From: Corydoras sp. C115
Taxonomy: Eukaryota; Chordata; Actinopteri; Siluriformes; Callichthyidae
Direction: 5' to 3'
DNA: 64,000 bases
Assembly (NCBI GenBank): GCA_019802505.1
Contig: JAFMOC010000262.1
Span: forward strand, 310,001 to 374,000
Positions 21,901 through 32,377 of this stretch are shown in pieces. The stretch's first letter is position 1. Every line of letters begins with the position of its first letter. The notes beneath the pieces are model-generated. The model had not been told where the DNA came from. It did not search any database and worked only from the letters and a program-made list of their open reading frames with translations. A program made the translations under genes and the position numbers.

Positions 21901-22692
21901 ATAATCTAGATAATCTAGATCCTCTATTTTATAATTGTCATCACTCAGATAAACATCCGACTCAACATCAGACAGAATGTGATCTTGGACCTTTAAATAT
22001 TTTTGTGTCCATCTATTATTTGCAAAAAAATTAAATAAATAATTTAAAATTAATAATAATAATAAAATAAGGCATAATAAATAAGGGAAAAAATAGCATA
22101 GAATGTGTTGAAAAATGAACCATTTTCCTTGTATGTGTCAAAATTTGTGAAATAAATAGATTTAAATATATTGCATGTAATAACAATAAATGTGTTACAA
22201 AAACAAAATATGAATGATCAGAGATTTTTAATTCAAACCAAAAAGTTGGTTCTAATTACTATAGATAAGCATACTGTATCTACTTTTACCATAAACGGCC
22301 ATCTCAACCAAACGGTTGAGATGGTTTTTAAAAAATTATTTGACCCTTATAAAACATATTTTTGTTGTAAAAAGTTACATAATGCTGATAATTAAAGCCT
22401 CTCAAACTACACTATGCAAAGAAAATATGCTTATCTTTGAAAATTCGGCCAAAATACGTCCGAATGTGTGGCTTGTTTTGCTGGTTGCCGACTTCGTCTA
22501 TGGAGGTGAACTTAAACGTCATATTACTAAAAGACAAAGTGACCCCTAGTGAATTTTTCTTGCATAACACGTCTATACCGAATGGTAGATACGGCACAAT
22601 CAGGTTGAATTAAGTTTAACAACGTTTTCAATAAGATATAGTGACTGAAAGTGTGCTCTACCAAACGGTTGAGCAGGACGTTAAAGGGTTAA

Positions 22693-22868
22693 AAAAACAT
22701 ATTAAATAAATCCTTCTATCAGGTCTGTGTGTAAAAAACATTTAAAGATTGAATGTCTCGTAATACAACACTCGACAGTGATGACAGAATGAGCTTTGAA
22801 CTCCTCACTGTGTAAATACATAGAAACCTTTAATAAAATAATACAGATCATAGTTCTAGATTATAAAA
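22693..22868. other. Unassigned spacer
   Basis: AT-rich, no feature recognised. Confidence 0.5.
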
Positions 22869-23007
22869 GGGAGTTTTTTCTTGCCACTGTCGCTTCGGCT
22901 TGCTCTTTGGGGGTTTAAAGGCGTTTCATTCTGTAAAGCTGCTTTGTGACAATGTACTGTTGTAAAAAGCGCTATATAAATAAATAACTTGAACTTGAAC
23001 TTAAAGT
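22869..23007 (+). mobile_element. L2-like LINE, severely truncated 3' tail
   Basis: Only the last ~135 bp of the 33-37 kb L2 family remain: agttttttcttgccactgtc, gcttcggcttgctctttggg, then the gcgctatataaataaataac stem and the (GAACTT)n tail. This is a typical extreme 5' truncation. It lies beyond the 3' end of the minus-strand NLR gene. Confidence 0.85.
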
Positions 23008-23148
23008 TTATAAAATTATATATGTAATGTAAAAATATTCAGATCCAATAAATTCAGTAATAAATGATGAGGTGGAACAGAAATGTATCAGAGTATTTTT
23101 GGTATTTACAGCATTTACCCACAATCGTGTCTGAGACTCAGAAAATAA
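23008..23148 (-). other. Proximal 3' UTR of the NLR gene
   Basis: Sequence after the stop at 23149, including GATTGTGGGTAAATG shared with 165-185 on the plus strand. It runs into the L2 tail at 23007, so the original UTR is probably cut or extended by that insertion. No clear AATAAA was found on the minus strand here. Confidence 0.45.
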
Positions 23149-23158
23149 TCAGTATAAT
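23149..23158 (-). CDS. NLRC3-like: NLR terminal exon (stop codon)
   Basis: The acceptor TTCTTACAG ends at 23159. One base completes the split Arg codon, followed by TTA TAC TGA. The protein thus ends a few residues after the last LRR, without a B30.2/SPRY domain. The same exon layout is seen at 131-137. Confidence 0.65.
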
Positions 23159-23205
23159 CTGTAAGAAAGAAGAAAATATCAAGTTTATTACATGAACATA
23201 GAACA

Positions 23206-23231
23206 CACACACACACACACACACACACACT
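23206..23231. repeat. (AC)n microsatellite in the last NLR intron
   Basis: About 13 AC repeats, ~26 bp from the splice donor of the last LRR exon (GT repeats in gene sense). Confidence 0.9.
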
Positions 23232-23256
23232 GATTGGATATAAATCAATAACTCAC

Positions 23257-23433
23257 CGTAGTTTATTCAGTTTATAGATTGGATTCTTCTGTAAATCAGA
23301 CAGCAGGTTCACTCCAGAATTTCCTGGTGCGTTACCATTCAGATTAAGTTCTGTCAGGTTTGATAGTGGATTTGATCTTAGAGCTGAAGCCAGATCAGTA
23401 AATCCATCATCTGTAATATTACATCTTATCAAC
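23257..23433 (-). CDS. NLRC3-like: NLR LRR exon 8 (type B), 177 bp
   Basis: It encodes a 59-residue LRR unit with the pattern LIRCNITDDGFTDLASAL, NLTELNLNGNAPGNSGVNL and NPIYKLNKL. It forms part of the ligand-sensing/autoinhibitory LRR solenoid. The donor is CTACG/GTGAGT at 23257/23256. The acceptor reads TTCGAAAG, with A at -3 instead of the usual pyrimidine, weaker than those of the sibling exons. The frame is open. Confidence 0.85.
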
Positions 23434-23510
23434 CTTTCGAAATAAAGAAAAAGAGTCCAATTAAAACTAAACACACAATCAGTTCTATAAAAGATGATTT
23501 ATATTCCTAC

Positions 23511-23687
23511 CAGAGTTTCTCCAGTTTACAGTGTGGATTCTTCAGTCCAGCAGAAAGATGCTTCACTCCTGAATCCTGTAGTTTATTATTGTAACTCAGG
23601 TTCAGTTCTACCAGACTGGAGGAGTTTAAACTGAGAACTGAGGACAGAACTGAACAACTTTCTTCTGTTAGATTACAATAATCCAAA
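23511..23687 (-). CDS. NLRC3-like: NLR LRR exon 7 (type A), 177 bp
   Basis: Encodes LDYCNLTEESCSVLSSVLSL, then LVELNLSYNNKLQDSG (one extra Asn compared with the 174-bp siblings) and CKLEKL. The acceptor TTTTACAG and donor CTCTG/GTAGGA are intact. The phase is 2-to-2, so the exon could be gained or lost without frame change. Confidence 0.9.
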
Positions 23688-23793
23688 CTGTAAAATAAAT
23701 AAATCAATCACCCTCACACAGGCATGAACATACATTAATTTACTTTATTAAACATTTCATAATCTAAAGAATAAACTGTAACTGATCTCTAAA

Positions 23794-24148
23794 TAGGACA
23801 GCACGGTGGCTTAGTGGTTAGCACGTTCGCCACTCAGCACTAGGAATCCCGGTTCGAATCTGGGTGGAGTTTCCATGTTCTCCCAATGTCTGCGTGGGTT
23901 TCCTCCGGGTTCTCCGGTGTCCTCCCACAGTCCAAAAACATGGATCAAGTCAATTGAGTTCTCCAAATTGCCCCATAGAGAGTGTGTATGTGTGCATGTC
24001 TGTGTGAATGAGTGTGTGCCCAGCGATGGATTGGCGCCCTGTCCTGGCTGTATCTGCCAAGCGCCCGAAACTTTCTCCCCTGGATGGGCATGGGGAACCC
24101 CCCTGCGACCCCAATATAGGATAAAGCGGAATATAACGAATGAATGAA
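23794..24148 (+). mobile_element. Full-length tRNA-derived SINE (DANA/mermaid-type) in an NLR intron
   Basis: The tRNA-like head has a perfect A box TGGCTTAGTGG (23807-23817) and B box GGTTCGAATC (23851-23860), the internal RNA polymerase III promoter. The body includes TTCTCCCAATGTCTGCGTGG and a (GAAT)n tail. The 11-bp target-site duplication TGATCTCTAAA flanks it exactly (23783-23793, 24149-24159). This is the best-preserved copy in the window and a useful family reference. Confidence 0.95.
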
Positions 24149-24159
24149 TGATCTCTAAA

Positions 24160-25091
24160 AAAACCATGATGTGTTGGGGGGATTGGTGTCTTTACAGTCT
24201 CTACATAGTCAGATGAGATGAGGTGGATTTTGTGGGAACTACGAAACATTACAGCAGACAATTTCATCCTTTCTTTCATTATTTTTGTGATTTAGTGTCA
24301 ATTTAGTTAAACAAACATTATGTGGTTACATCTGATTTAGAATAAGAAACACAATCAACATTTCAATCAATCCCAAAAGTGTATAGTGGTTCTGTTAAAA
24401 GCTTTGTTAAGAAGTTAAATATAAATAAAACATATTCGATTAGATCTTTATGAACAACTAAGAGACAAAAACATTAATTATCATGCACTGTGGTATTTTA
24501 TGTTTATGTTTATTTTAATATATTTTATGAAGTATTATTTGTCTTATGTGGTTTTTCTGTCTCATGTGGTCAGGTCTGGTGGTACACTCATCTCGTATTA
24601 GACTCATCATCCTCCATACCATGTAAGTTGAGAGACATCACTGTGATTCTGAACAATAGCACAGGTTCCTGATGGACTTCAAAACTTATAAAAGAAGAAG
24701 AGTCCTGTAAGAACTTTACCATCAAACAGCTACACACAAGAACTACTCACAATTGTTCTGACCAAAAACTCAAGAACCAGTGAAAAAAGAGTTCCAGAAA
24801 GACTTGTTCACAGCAGGTAGAGACATCACAAAGAGAACTATAGCAGTAAATTCAGTAGCAGAACAAAAGCCAATAGAACATTTTTGGAAGAAGCTGAAGA
24901 TCCAGATTCAAAAGAAAATCTCCTGAATGAAGCAGAATTCTGAACTCTAAGTCATTACGTTCTTCATACAGAAAGCAAATTGAAGCTGATCAACAAACAG
25001 ACCCTTCTTCATCAAGTATTAAATCCAGTTAGGTTCATGTGTTCATGAGTTTATTACACTCTTATTACACTTTAATAAACAGGATTTTATT
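24160..25091. other. NLR intron, no further gene recognised
   Basis: AT-rich intron sequence. Around 24860-24920 the plus strand reads a short PIEHFWKKLK-like stretch that vaguely recalls a Tc1-type transposase C terminus, too little to call. Confidence 0.5.
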
Positions 25092-25103
25092 ACAGTCTTA
25101 TTA

Positions 25104-25451
25104 TTCATTCATTCATTATCTCCCGCTTTATCCTCTATTAGGGTCGCGGTGGGGTTCCCCATGCCCATCCAGGGGAGAACATCTCGGGCGCTGGGCAGAT
25201 AGACCCAGGACAGGGCGCCAATCCATCGCTGGGCACACACTCACTCAGACAGACACACTCTATATGGGGCAATTTTGAGAATTCAATTAACTTGATCCAT
25301 GTTTTTGGACTGTGGGAGGAAACCGGAGAACCCGGAGGAAACCCACGCAGACACGGGGAGAACATGGAAACTCCACCCAGATGGGGATTCGAACCGGGAA
25401 TCCCTAGCGCTGAGAGGCGAACGTGCTAACCACTAAGCCACCGTGCCGCCC
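25104..25451 (-). mobile_element. Full-length tRNA-derived SINE in an NLR intron
   Basis: Minus-strand copy with an (ATTC)n tail at 25104-25120, the body, and a tRNA head ending at 25451 (reverse B box GATTCGAACC at ~25386, reverse A box CCACTAAGCCACC at ~25430). Perfect target-site duplication ACAGTCTTATTA (25092-25103, 25452-25463). Confidence 0.95.
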
Positions 25452-25463
25452 ACAGTCTTATTA

Positions 25464-25951
25464 AACTTTATAAAACATGACTTTATTTACAGATTGTATT
25501 CTTATATTTCTTTATATGGATACATTTCTGCACTTTATTTAAATATCTGAATCTATTTCCATGTTAATTGCTGCAATTTATTCAAAGCAACTAACAAATA
25601 TGAAAACAACATAAGTCAGTAGGTAAGGAGGAAACAGCTACACTGTAGTATTATTATTAAACCTTTACCCAATCTGGCTTCCAAATCTAGATTCATCCTA
25701 CCTATTTTTTTATAGCAAGTGTTTTAAGTTGTTTATTTAAGATGCTGAATGTCTCAGCATTATGGACAGAACTGGGAAGATCAATCCACCTTTTAGAAGT
25801 GGTAAACTATATGGAGTGAGAATTAAGCACCACGGTCAAGTTAAATTACCAGGTGAAATTTGTCATTAGAGCATAGTAAATGAGGTAGTGTTCCTCCACT
25901 GTTCACACTGACATCTAAACACGTGCAATGATTGAAGTGTGATGATCTCAC
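25464..25951. other. NLR intron, unassigned
   Basis: AT-rich. The last ~60 bp before the LRR exon (25893-25951) resemble the matching intron flank at 47703-47766. Confidence 0.55.
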
Positions 25952-26125
25952 TTTAGTATCTTCAGTTTACAGTGTGGATTCTTCAGTCCAGCAGAGAGAA
26001 GCTTCACTCCTGAATCCTGTAGTTTATTGTTACTCAGGTTCAGTTCTATCAGACTTGAGGAGTTTAAACTGAGAACTGAGGACAGAACTGAACAACTTTC
26101 TTTCGATAGAATGCAATGTTCCATC
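25952..26125 (-). CDS. NLRC3-like: NLR LRR exon 6 (type A), 174 bp
   Basis: Encodes a 58-residue LRR: MEHCILSKESCSVLSSVLSL, LIELNLSNNKLQDSGVKLL and NPHCKLKIL. Acceptor CTCTTACAG, donor CTAAA/GTGAGA. Nearly identical in protein to exons 5 and 7, indicating recent exon duplication. Confidence 0.9.
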
Positions 26126-26281
26126 CTGTAAGAGAACTGAGGACTCATTATAACAGTGATAGTGAATAGTCATCCTATATGATAACATGAGTCCTAGATC
26201 TTTTAAATATTTAAACATTAGAAAAGGAATTATTTAAAAATATTCACAATTTATTCAATGAGTAAATACAATTAATCTCAC

Positions 26282-26455
26282 CACAGTATCTTCAGTTTAC
26301 AGTGTGGATTCTTTAGTCCAGCAGAGAGAAGCATCACTCCTGAATCCATTAGTTTATTGTAATTCAGGTTCAGTTTTATCAGCATGCATGATTTTAAACT
26401 AAAAACTGAGGACAGAACTGAACAACATTCTTCTGTTATATTACAATGTTCCAAC
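26282..26455 (-). CDS. NLRC3-like: NLR LRR exon 5 (type A), 174 bp
   Basis: Encodes LEHCNITEECCSVLSSVFSL, LIKLNLNYNKLMDSGVMLL and NPHCKLKIL. Acceptor CTCTCACAG, donor CTGTG/GTGAGA. Only 156 bp of intron separates it from exon 6. Confidence 0.9.
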
Positions 26456-27044
26456 CTGTGAGAGAAATTATGATAAAAAACTGATGTCTCAAACATAAGG
26501 GGATGCGAGTCCAAAAGTTGTGTGGGGTGTACAAGTAAAAAAAAACAGGGATAGGCCACTCACTCAGCCTATGTTTATTGAGGGGGTTACACTTTAAAAA
26601 CATTTTTAAATTTATCAGATTTAACATTGTTTTAATGCATTTTATTTCTTATATACCTAGGTATGAAATGTTTTAAACCAAGATCTATTTTATAAAAGTA
26701 TATTTTACAACAAATTTCACATCAGATGTGCTTGCATATTAGCATCTGTTTTATGACATATCAGAACAAACTCAGACACAAATGTGAAGTATAGAGCCAG
26801 GCTACCAGGTAAGCATACAGGTGTCTTAACCCCTGTAACAGAACAGGTATGAAAACAAAGGAACGGGCAACGCATAGCGAAAGCAAATGCTGGTCTGGCA
26901 AGAGAACACATGAGGCGTAAATAAAACCGATACATCTATACACACACACACACACACAGAGACACAATCAGAGACACACAGACATGCAGACAAACTCATT
27001 TTTAAATCATAGTGTATGTGCATAAACATCAGTCAGTAACTCAC
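26456..27044. other. NLR intron with (CA)n microsatellite at 26939-26959
   Basis: 589-bp intron. A CA/GT repeat lies ~85 bp from the splice donor of exon 4. Small antisense frames here have no support. Confidence 0.7.
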
Positions 27045-27224
27045 TGTAGTTTCTCCAGTTTACAGATTGGATTCATCAATAGATCAGACAGAAGCTTCAT
27101 CCTGGAATCTGTGATTTCATTACAGTTCAGATTCAGTTCTTTGGGGTTTGATGATGAAGTATTTGACCTCAAAGCTGAAGCCAGAACAGCAACATCTTCA
27201 TCTGTGATCCTGTATCCTTCCAAA
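27045..27224 (-). CDS. NLRC3-like: NLR LRR exon 4 (type B), 180 bp
   Basis: Encodes a 60-residue LRR: LEGYRITDEDVAVLASALRS, PKELNLNCNEITDSRMKLL and NPICKLEKL. Acceptor CTCTCTACAG, donor CTACA/GTGAGT. It closes the ~14-kb intron full of transposons (27225-41187). Confidence 0.9.
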
Positions 27225-27339
27225 CTGTAGAGAGAAGAAATTTTGATTTTCTTTGTTCTGTTTCTCCATTCTTATAATAAAGTTTCTCTCTGCGTCTCTG
27301 TGTTCTAGTGTCTGTCTTTATATCACACACTGTATATAA

Positions 27340-28806
27340 GACGCACACTAATGTCCATTAATCCAAGAAAGGCGACAGGTCCTGACGGCATCACTGGGCG
27401 TGTGCTGAAGGACTGCGCTGATCAACTTTCTGGGATTCTCACTAGGATCTTTAACAGGTCACTCTCACAATCATCCATCCCAGTCTGTCTGAAAACCTCA
27501 ACCATAGTTCCGCTACCAAAGACACCACAGATTAACAGCCTTAATGACTACCGCCCAGTTGCTCTAACCCCGGTGGTCATGAAGTGCTTCGAGAAACTGG
27601 TCAGAAATACTTTCTTTTCTTCCATCCAACTTTGACCCGCATCAGTTTGCATTTAGGGCTGGCAGGTCGACAGAGGACGCAGTGGTCACGGCTCTTTATA
27701 CAACCTTGAACCACCTAGAGCAGCAAGGATCCTACGCACGACTCCTTTTTGTGGATTATAGCTCGGCCTTTAACACCATCATCCCCCACAGACTGATGTG
27801 CAAACTGTTGGACCTGGGTCTGCCTTAACACACCTGTCTATGGATCAAACACTTTCTGACGGGGCGCAGATAAAGGGTTAGAATAGGACCTCACACCTCC
27901 ACAGCCATTAGCCTTAGCACGGGTGCCCCCCAGGGCTGTGTGCTGAGTCCCCTGCTCTATACCCTCTACACCCATGACTGCACCACTTCTCACACCAGCA
28001 ACACCATAGTTAAATTCGCAGACGACACGACTATTCTGGGACTCATCTCTGAAAACGACGAGACAGCCTACCGGGATGAAGTGGAACGACTGTCATTATG
28101 GTGCACAGAAAATAACCTAAGTCTAAATACATCAAAGATGAAGGAGCTGGTCATAGATTTCAGGAAGGTGAGGAAAGACATCAAACCTATATTCATCAAC
28201 AGGGACTGTGTAGAAAGAGTCACAAACTTTCGCTTCCTGGGTATTAATATCGAGGACCTAACCTGGGGTGTGAACACCAAAAATCTGGCAAAGAAGGCAC
28301 AGCAGAGAATCTACTTCCAGAGGACTCTCAGGAATAATAACATCAATCAGAGACTGCTGGTGTCCTTCTACCGTTCCACCATAGAGAGCATCCTCACTCA
28401 CGGACTCTGTGTGTGGTTCTCCAGCTGCACTGTAGCACAGAGAAAAGAACTACAGAGGATTGTGAAGTCTGCAGAGAAGATCATTGGATGCTCTCTACCC
28501 ACCCTGGAGGATCTACACAGCTCTCGTTGTCTGTAAATTTTTTACAGTCATAATTTACTTTTTGAACGTGCAATAAAAAACATGCAATATATAAATACAA
28601 ATTCACTCAGGCTGTACATTTTTATACACTCATGTAAATAAATTCTTTCTTTCTTTCAAAATGTTTTGTCAATTGTAAATTATAGTGTACTCTTTTAAAT
28701 CTCTTTATCTGTGTAAATTTAAGTATGTGACACCGAAAAGTATGGCACCTTAATTTCGTTAAAGCTGGTATAATGACAATAAAGATATTCTGATTCTGAT
28801 TCTGAT
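27340..28806 (+). mobile_element. 5'-truncated Rex1/Babar-like LINE in the large NLR intron
   Basis: The plus-strand RT begins at NPRKATGPDGI (27360). Next come LNDYRPVALTP, a frameshifted stretch (~27630-27930, with YSSAFNTI and a degraded region), then STGAPQGCVLSPLLYTLYT, the catalytic FADDTTILG and the C-terminal fingers/thumb to 28536. The 3' end is an AATGACAATAAAGATATTC stretch followed by (TTCTGA)n. The flanks share TATAAGA (~27332 and ~28805), a possible target duplication. Frameshifts make it inactive. Confidence 0.8.
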
Positions 28807-29366
28807 ATAAGAGAGACATTATGTCCTCATTTAGTCCCATTATGATCAGTTACAGCTAAAAGTTGAATTTAAGTTCAGTTTAGTCTAAAAATAGTGTGAC
28901 CTTAGTGTCATGCATGCTGTCCAGAAAATGTTGTGGAACATGGTAGAGTTAAATGGACCCAGGAGTCATGGGTACCTGAAGCACAAAAACTACACAACAT
29001 AGGAGAACGGAAAACACGTGACTAAATAAAATCACCAATGAAAATACACAGATAATTTACTCAAAGAAGAAACATTTAAAGTAAATAAACCAAACTAAAA
29101 CACAAAACAGATGAGATTATACTTAGATTGTGGTGTAAATGGATATTTAAAGAATGTGCCTAATATACAAGGGTTAGACTACAGTTGGACTCACGTGAGT
29201 GTTATTTTTAAAACGTGTGTGACGCACATACGGCGTGGCGTTGGCGTGTGTGAGCAACCCAAACAGTCACACGAGACAAAGCGTAAAGTAAAAAGGTTTA
29301 TTTAAACTCTGAAAAGAAACTGAACGTGTTAGGGTGGAGGGATAGGAGGGGGCAATTTATAGGCTT
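28807..29366. other. No gene recognised
   Basis: AT-rich intron DNA. 29218-29330 contains a CACACGAG...GTTTATTTAAAC segment that might belong to an LTR, but no termini could be set. Confidence 0.5.
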
Positions 29367-29371
29367 TAGTG

Positions 29372-30404
29372 TGTTAGAAATCCGTCCGCTGTCTCTCTCA
29401 CTCCGTCTGCTCCCTGCACGCGCTCCTCTAGCCCCGCCTACTAACCTCCAGCGCGCGCTTCCTCTCACACCGGGTGTTAATTCATTTGATTGGTGCTTTC
29501 ATTTTCTGAGGGTTTATAAGGCTTTCGTTTCTCACCGCACTTCGCGAAGTATTGTTAGTTCCTTTGACGACATACCGAGCGTTTCTTAGGCAATTATTGT
29601 TCTACTCTCCTCTAGTTTACTTAGTTATTCTCTCTGTCTGTTTATTGTCCTCGTCGGGTGAGTCTTGAACGTGAGTGTGGTTTGTTTGTTTGTTTAATCT
29701 CCTAGCTCCCCCGTGTGTCCTGGGTTTACCTCCTCTCCCTTCTGTGTATAGGTGTCTTTGGGTGCATGTGTTTGGAAGGAACTGTCCGTTGTGATTTTTT
29801 GTCGCTCCGAGAGTTTCTGTCTGTGCATAGAATTAGTGATTCCTTTTCTCCTCCTCTGTGTTTCCCTGCGTTCGTTCAGGAGCGTTTTGTTTTTGGTATA
29901 ATTCCTGTGCACACTAACTTTTCTATCTTTGGTACTAACACCCCCCCTATCGGTGGACTAACCTTCTATCTGTCTCCCTGTACTAACTCTCTCTCTCTCT
30001 ATTTACACTACCCCTCTGTTAACACCGTCTTCTCTATCTCTGTGTTTTCTTGCTATCCCTGGTCTTTAGTTAGCGTTTGTTTTTCTTTTGTGTCTCCTTT
30101 AGACACCTCTCACCAGTTTGTTTTTCTCTCTGTTCGCACGCATAGCCAGTGTAGGGTTCTCTTACTACAGTGTATTTTACTCTATCTGAATCTCTGTTTT
30201 GTTTGTTTGTTAGTCTGCTCGGTGTTGTCCTCTGCTCTCTCTGCCCCATCCAGGTCTCCATCTCACCCCTGGAGCCCAGTCTCGGCATTCCATTGCTCCT
30301 CCTGCACATTGCCTCCATCACACCCACTCGATCACTTTACCTTCAATAAAAGACACTGTTCTGCATCTGCGTCTCCTCTCATCTCCTTTACCCAGTATTT
30401 GACA
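29372..30404 (+). mobile_element. Solo LTR, 1033 bp
   Basis: Starts TGTTAGAAATCC and ends AGTATTTGACA. The 5-bp target-site duplication TAGTG sits on both sides (29367-29371, 30405-30409). A polyadenylation signal AATAAA at 30345-30350 lies 55 bp from the end. CT-rich throughout, which leaves a 230-codon plus frame (29715-30407) open by composition. That frame has no motif, runs to the LTR edge and is not called a gene. No LTR partner is in the window. Confidence 0.8.
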
Positions 30405-30508
30405 TAGTGAGAGACTGGTTTATTATTACCAGGTGCCCAAGAAATAATAATCAAAGGTGAAAATAAGAGTTTGTATATATAAACATAAAATAAATATGTG
30501 TGTAAAAT

Positions 30509-31230
30509 TGTTACAAGCGCCGTCCGACCATCGGCGGCGCTGCGTGGTGTTATGCCGGGGTGAGATGTTAAGAAGTGAGCCAGGCGACCCGGTAAGCACA
30601 CAAGCGGTCCTTTATTTAGGCGAATCAACGGGAACGCCGCTGAAGGCCCGGCGGGACGTGCCGGGAGCAAAACACAAATCAAACAAACAACGGCAACGCG
30701 CCCAACGTAACAAACGCGTACCATGCCTGTAAGAATATATACAATGCTGGCCTGGTGACTCAGGGCTCATGCGCGCTTTAAGTGTAGTCAGCAGGCCACA
30801 TGTGATTAGGTAGGACCCAATCCCAGCTCTAGGGGATGGGCCCTACCTACAGGAACCCCGAACGGCCAAAACTGAAATCAGAAAACAGGGGGGAGTGGCC
30901 TAGCACTCCCAACCCTGACATATTGCCCCCTCAAAACAACCGGGGGGAAAAGACACCCGGGGAAAAGAAAAAAAACAAAAGGGACCCGGGTCCCTATGAG
31001 GATGCGACGGCGGCGAGGCCTGTGGATGGCGCGAAGTCGGCGAGGCCTCATATAGGAGAGGTAGAACTGCACCTTCTCTCGGTCCGACAGCTCCCGACTG
31101 GTCACCAATTCAAACACCCTGCAACAGTGTGCCGGGTGCCGGGAACTTGATCGGAGCCGAGAGAGCGAGCATGATCTCCCCATACTCCGGAACCTGGTCA
31201 ATTCCCCTCATCGCTCCAACCTCCGGAGAG
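30509..31230 (-). mobile_element. LTR (30509-30920) plus gag remnant of the TGTCAGG LTR family
   Basis: Minus-strand LTR starting TGTCAGGGTTGGGAG at 30920 and ending TTGTAACA at 30509 (412 bp). It is preceded by the polypurine tract GAGGGGGCAATA, as in the copies at 18043 and 55314. The interior at about 31040-31130 encodes CCRVFELVTSRELSDREKVQ, the gag motif found at 57350-57430. Almost all of the internal region and the other LTR are lost. Confidence 0.7.
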
Positions 31231-31849
31231 CGAGAACTACAGCAAACCTAATGGCGCGCACACATACACATGCCTCCGCCTGCGCTGATTCTCGGTCTCA
31301 GCGCGGAGAGCGCAGGCGACTGTCAGGCCAGCGACACGGCCACCACCACGCTCTGTCTCTGTCTGCTTGAGCTAGTTTGCCCACAGTGGCTGCTCAGAGA
31401 CACTACGAGCATAAAGAGGTGAAAACAGCGGACCACCCCAGAGTCAGAGTGCTCTGGCCAACTGGACCGGATAGGACAGAGTTGAAAGGCACACAATAAT
31501 TCATAATAGCAAAATTTGGTCAGAGACAACGTGGCGACAAGCATCAGGTTACAGTGCGACAAAGCGCAAGGCTTGTCGGGCTGTTTAAATAGGCGTGCCG
31601 GCAGGCGCGCTTTGTCGCAGTTGATTGGCGCGATGCCTTCTGGGAATTGTAGTTCTCCCACAAGGACGCCGCCCTCGACCAGTACTCCGCCGCCTACCCC
31701 TAGTGGCTGGTCGCCCCATTACAGAAAGTAAACCTGGCACGTGGGCCGAAACAAAACAAACAAGTAAAGACAATAAACCGCGAAGAGGAAATCAAAGGCT
31801 ACGGTACCAGTGGACGAGGCGAGAGAATCGTAAACCAGGGACAGAGCAG
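31231..31849. other. Unassigned, may include LTR/3' UTR of the gypsy element to its right
   Basis: GC-richer than its surroundings. It sits where the 3' LTR of the minus-strand gypsy pol (31850-32377) should be, but no LTR pair was found to define it. Confidence 0.35.
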
Positions 31850-32377
31850 GAGGTCCGCACACAGAAGATCAGAACAGAAAACGCTGGATTGGACACGGAT
31901 ACGCAAAGAGGTGAAGTGTGTACAGGCTTAATCGGTGTGACGTGGACGTAATCATGTGCAAAGGAAGCTCTAGGCGAACGGCCATGGGGCTGACGATCCT
32001 GGCAATGCGGTAAGGACCAATGAAGTGGGGTGTCAGCTTGCGCGATGTAGAGCGAAGGGGAATGTTTCTAGCAGAAAGCCGCACTAATTGTCCTGGTTTG
32101 TAACGGGGTGCAGGACGGCGATGGTGATTGGCCAGGCGCTCCATTCTCCTTTGAGCCCCATAAAGAGTGATCTTCATCAGCCTCCAGATTCTTTTGAAGC
32201 GATGAATGTGACAAGTCAGCGAGGGGACCGCTAACTCGAGTTCCTGTTCAGGAAAAAGAGGAGGTTGGTATCCCAGGGAAACCTCAAAGGGGGAGCGTCC
32301 AGTGGCAGCAGACTGGTGAAATTGATAGCATATTCCACCCAGGGAAGGTGGATTGCTCCAGGACATCGGGTTGCGTA
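31850..32377 (-). pseudogene. Gypsy integrase C-terminal part (left portion of a split element)
   Basis: The minus strand encodes SAATGRSPFEVSLGYQPPLF (end of the integrase catalytic core region), the helix HIHRFKRIWRLMK, then the SH3-like block YKPGQLVRLSARNIPL and KLTPHFIGPYRIARIVSP. It ends near 31869 without a clear chromodomain. Its N-terminal neighbour on the same strand lies beyond a 5.7-kb insert, at 38048 and up. The integrase zinc finger and DDE core are missing from both sides. Confidence 0.75.

Larger units (their letters stand above)
20516..22688 (-). mobile_element. piggyBac-type DNA transposon, 2173 bp, decayed
   Basis: It is flanked by TTAA on both sides (20512-20515 and 22689-22692), the invariable piggyBac target. 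The termini form an inverted repeat: CCCTTTAATGTCCT on the left, and CCCTTTAACGTCCT read inward from the right. The motif CCAAACGGTTGAG recurs near both ends (~20653, ~22306, ~22661). The minus strand holds the N-terminal part of a PGBD-like transposase (see 21414-21900). The length is close to that of autonomous elements, but a SINE inserted at 20864 accounts for 374 bp and the catalytic domain is not recognisable. Confidence 0.85.

Noticed and set aside
23807..23860. Functional tRNA gene (perfect A and B boxes)
   Set aside because: There is no complete cloverleaf; the boxes belong to the tRNA-derived head of a SINE with its own target duplication. The same holds for the degenerate head near 51130-51200.
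24480..25040. Tc1/mariner transposase remnant in the intron
   Set aside because: Only a short PIEHFWKKLK-like string is visible; no inverted repeats or DDE motifs, so support is too weak.
26717..27029. Overlapping minus frames at 26.7-27.0 kb as an extra NLR exon
   Set aside because: No LRR pattern; they cover an intron with a CA repeat, and the flanking LRR exons already join in phase without them.
29715..30407. 230-codon plus-strand frame as a gene
   Set aside because: It lies wholly inside a 1033-bp solo LTR with target duplications and runs to its edge; the composition is CT-rich and no motif is visible.
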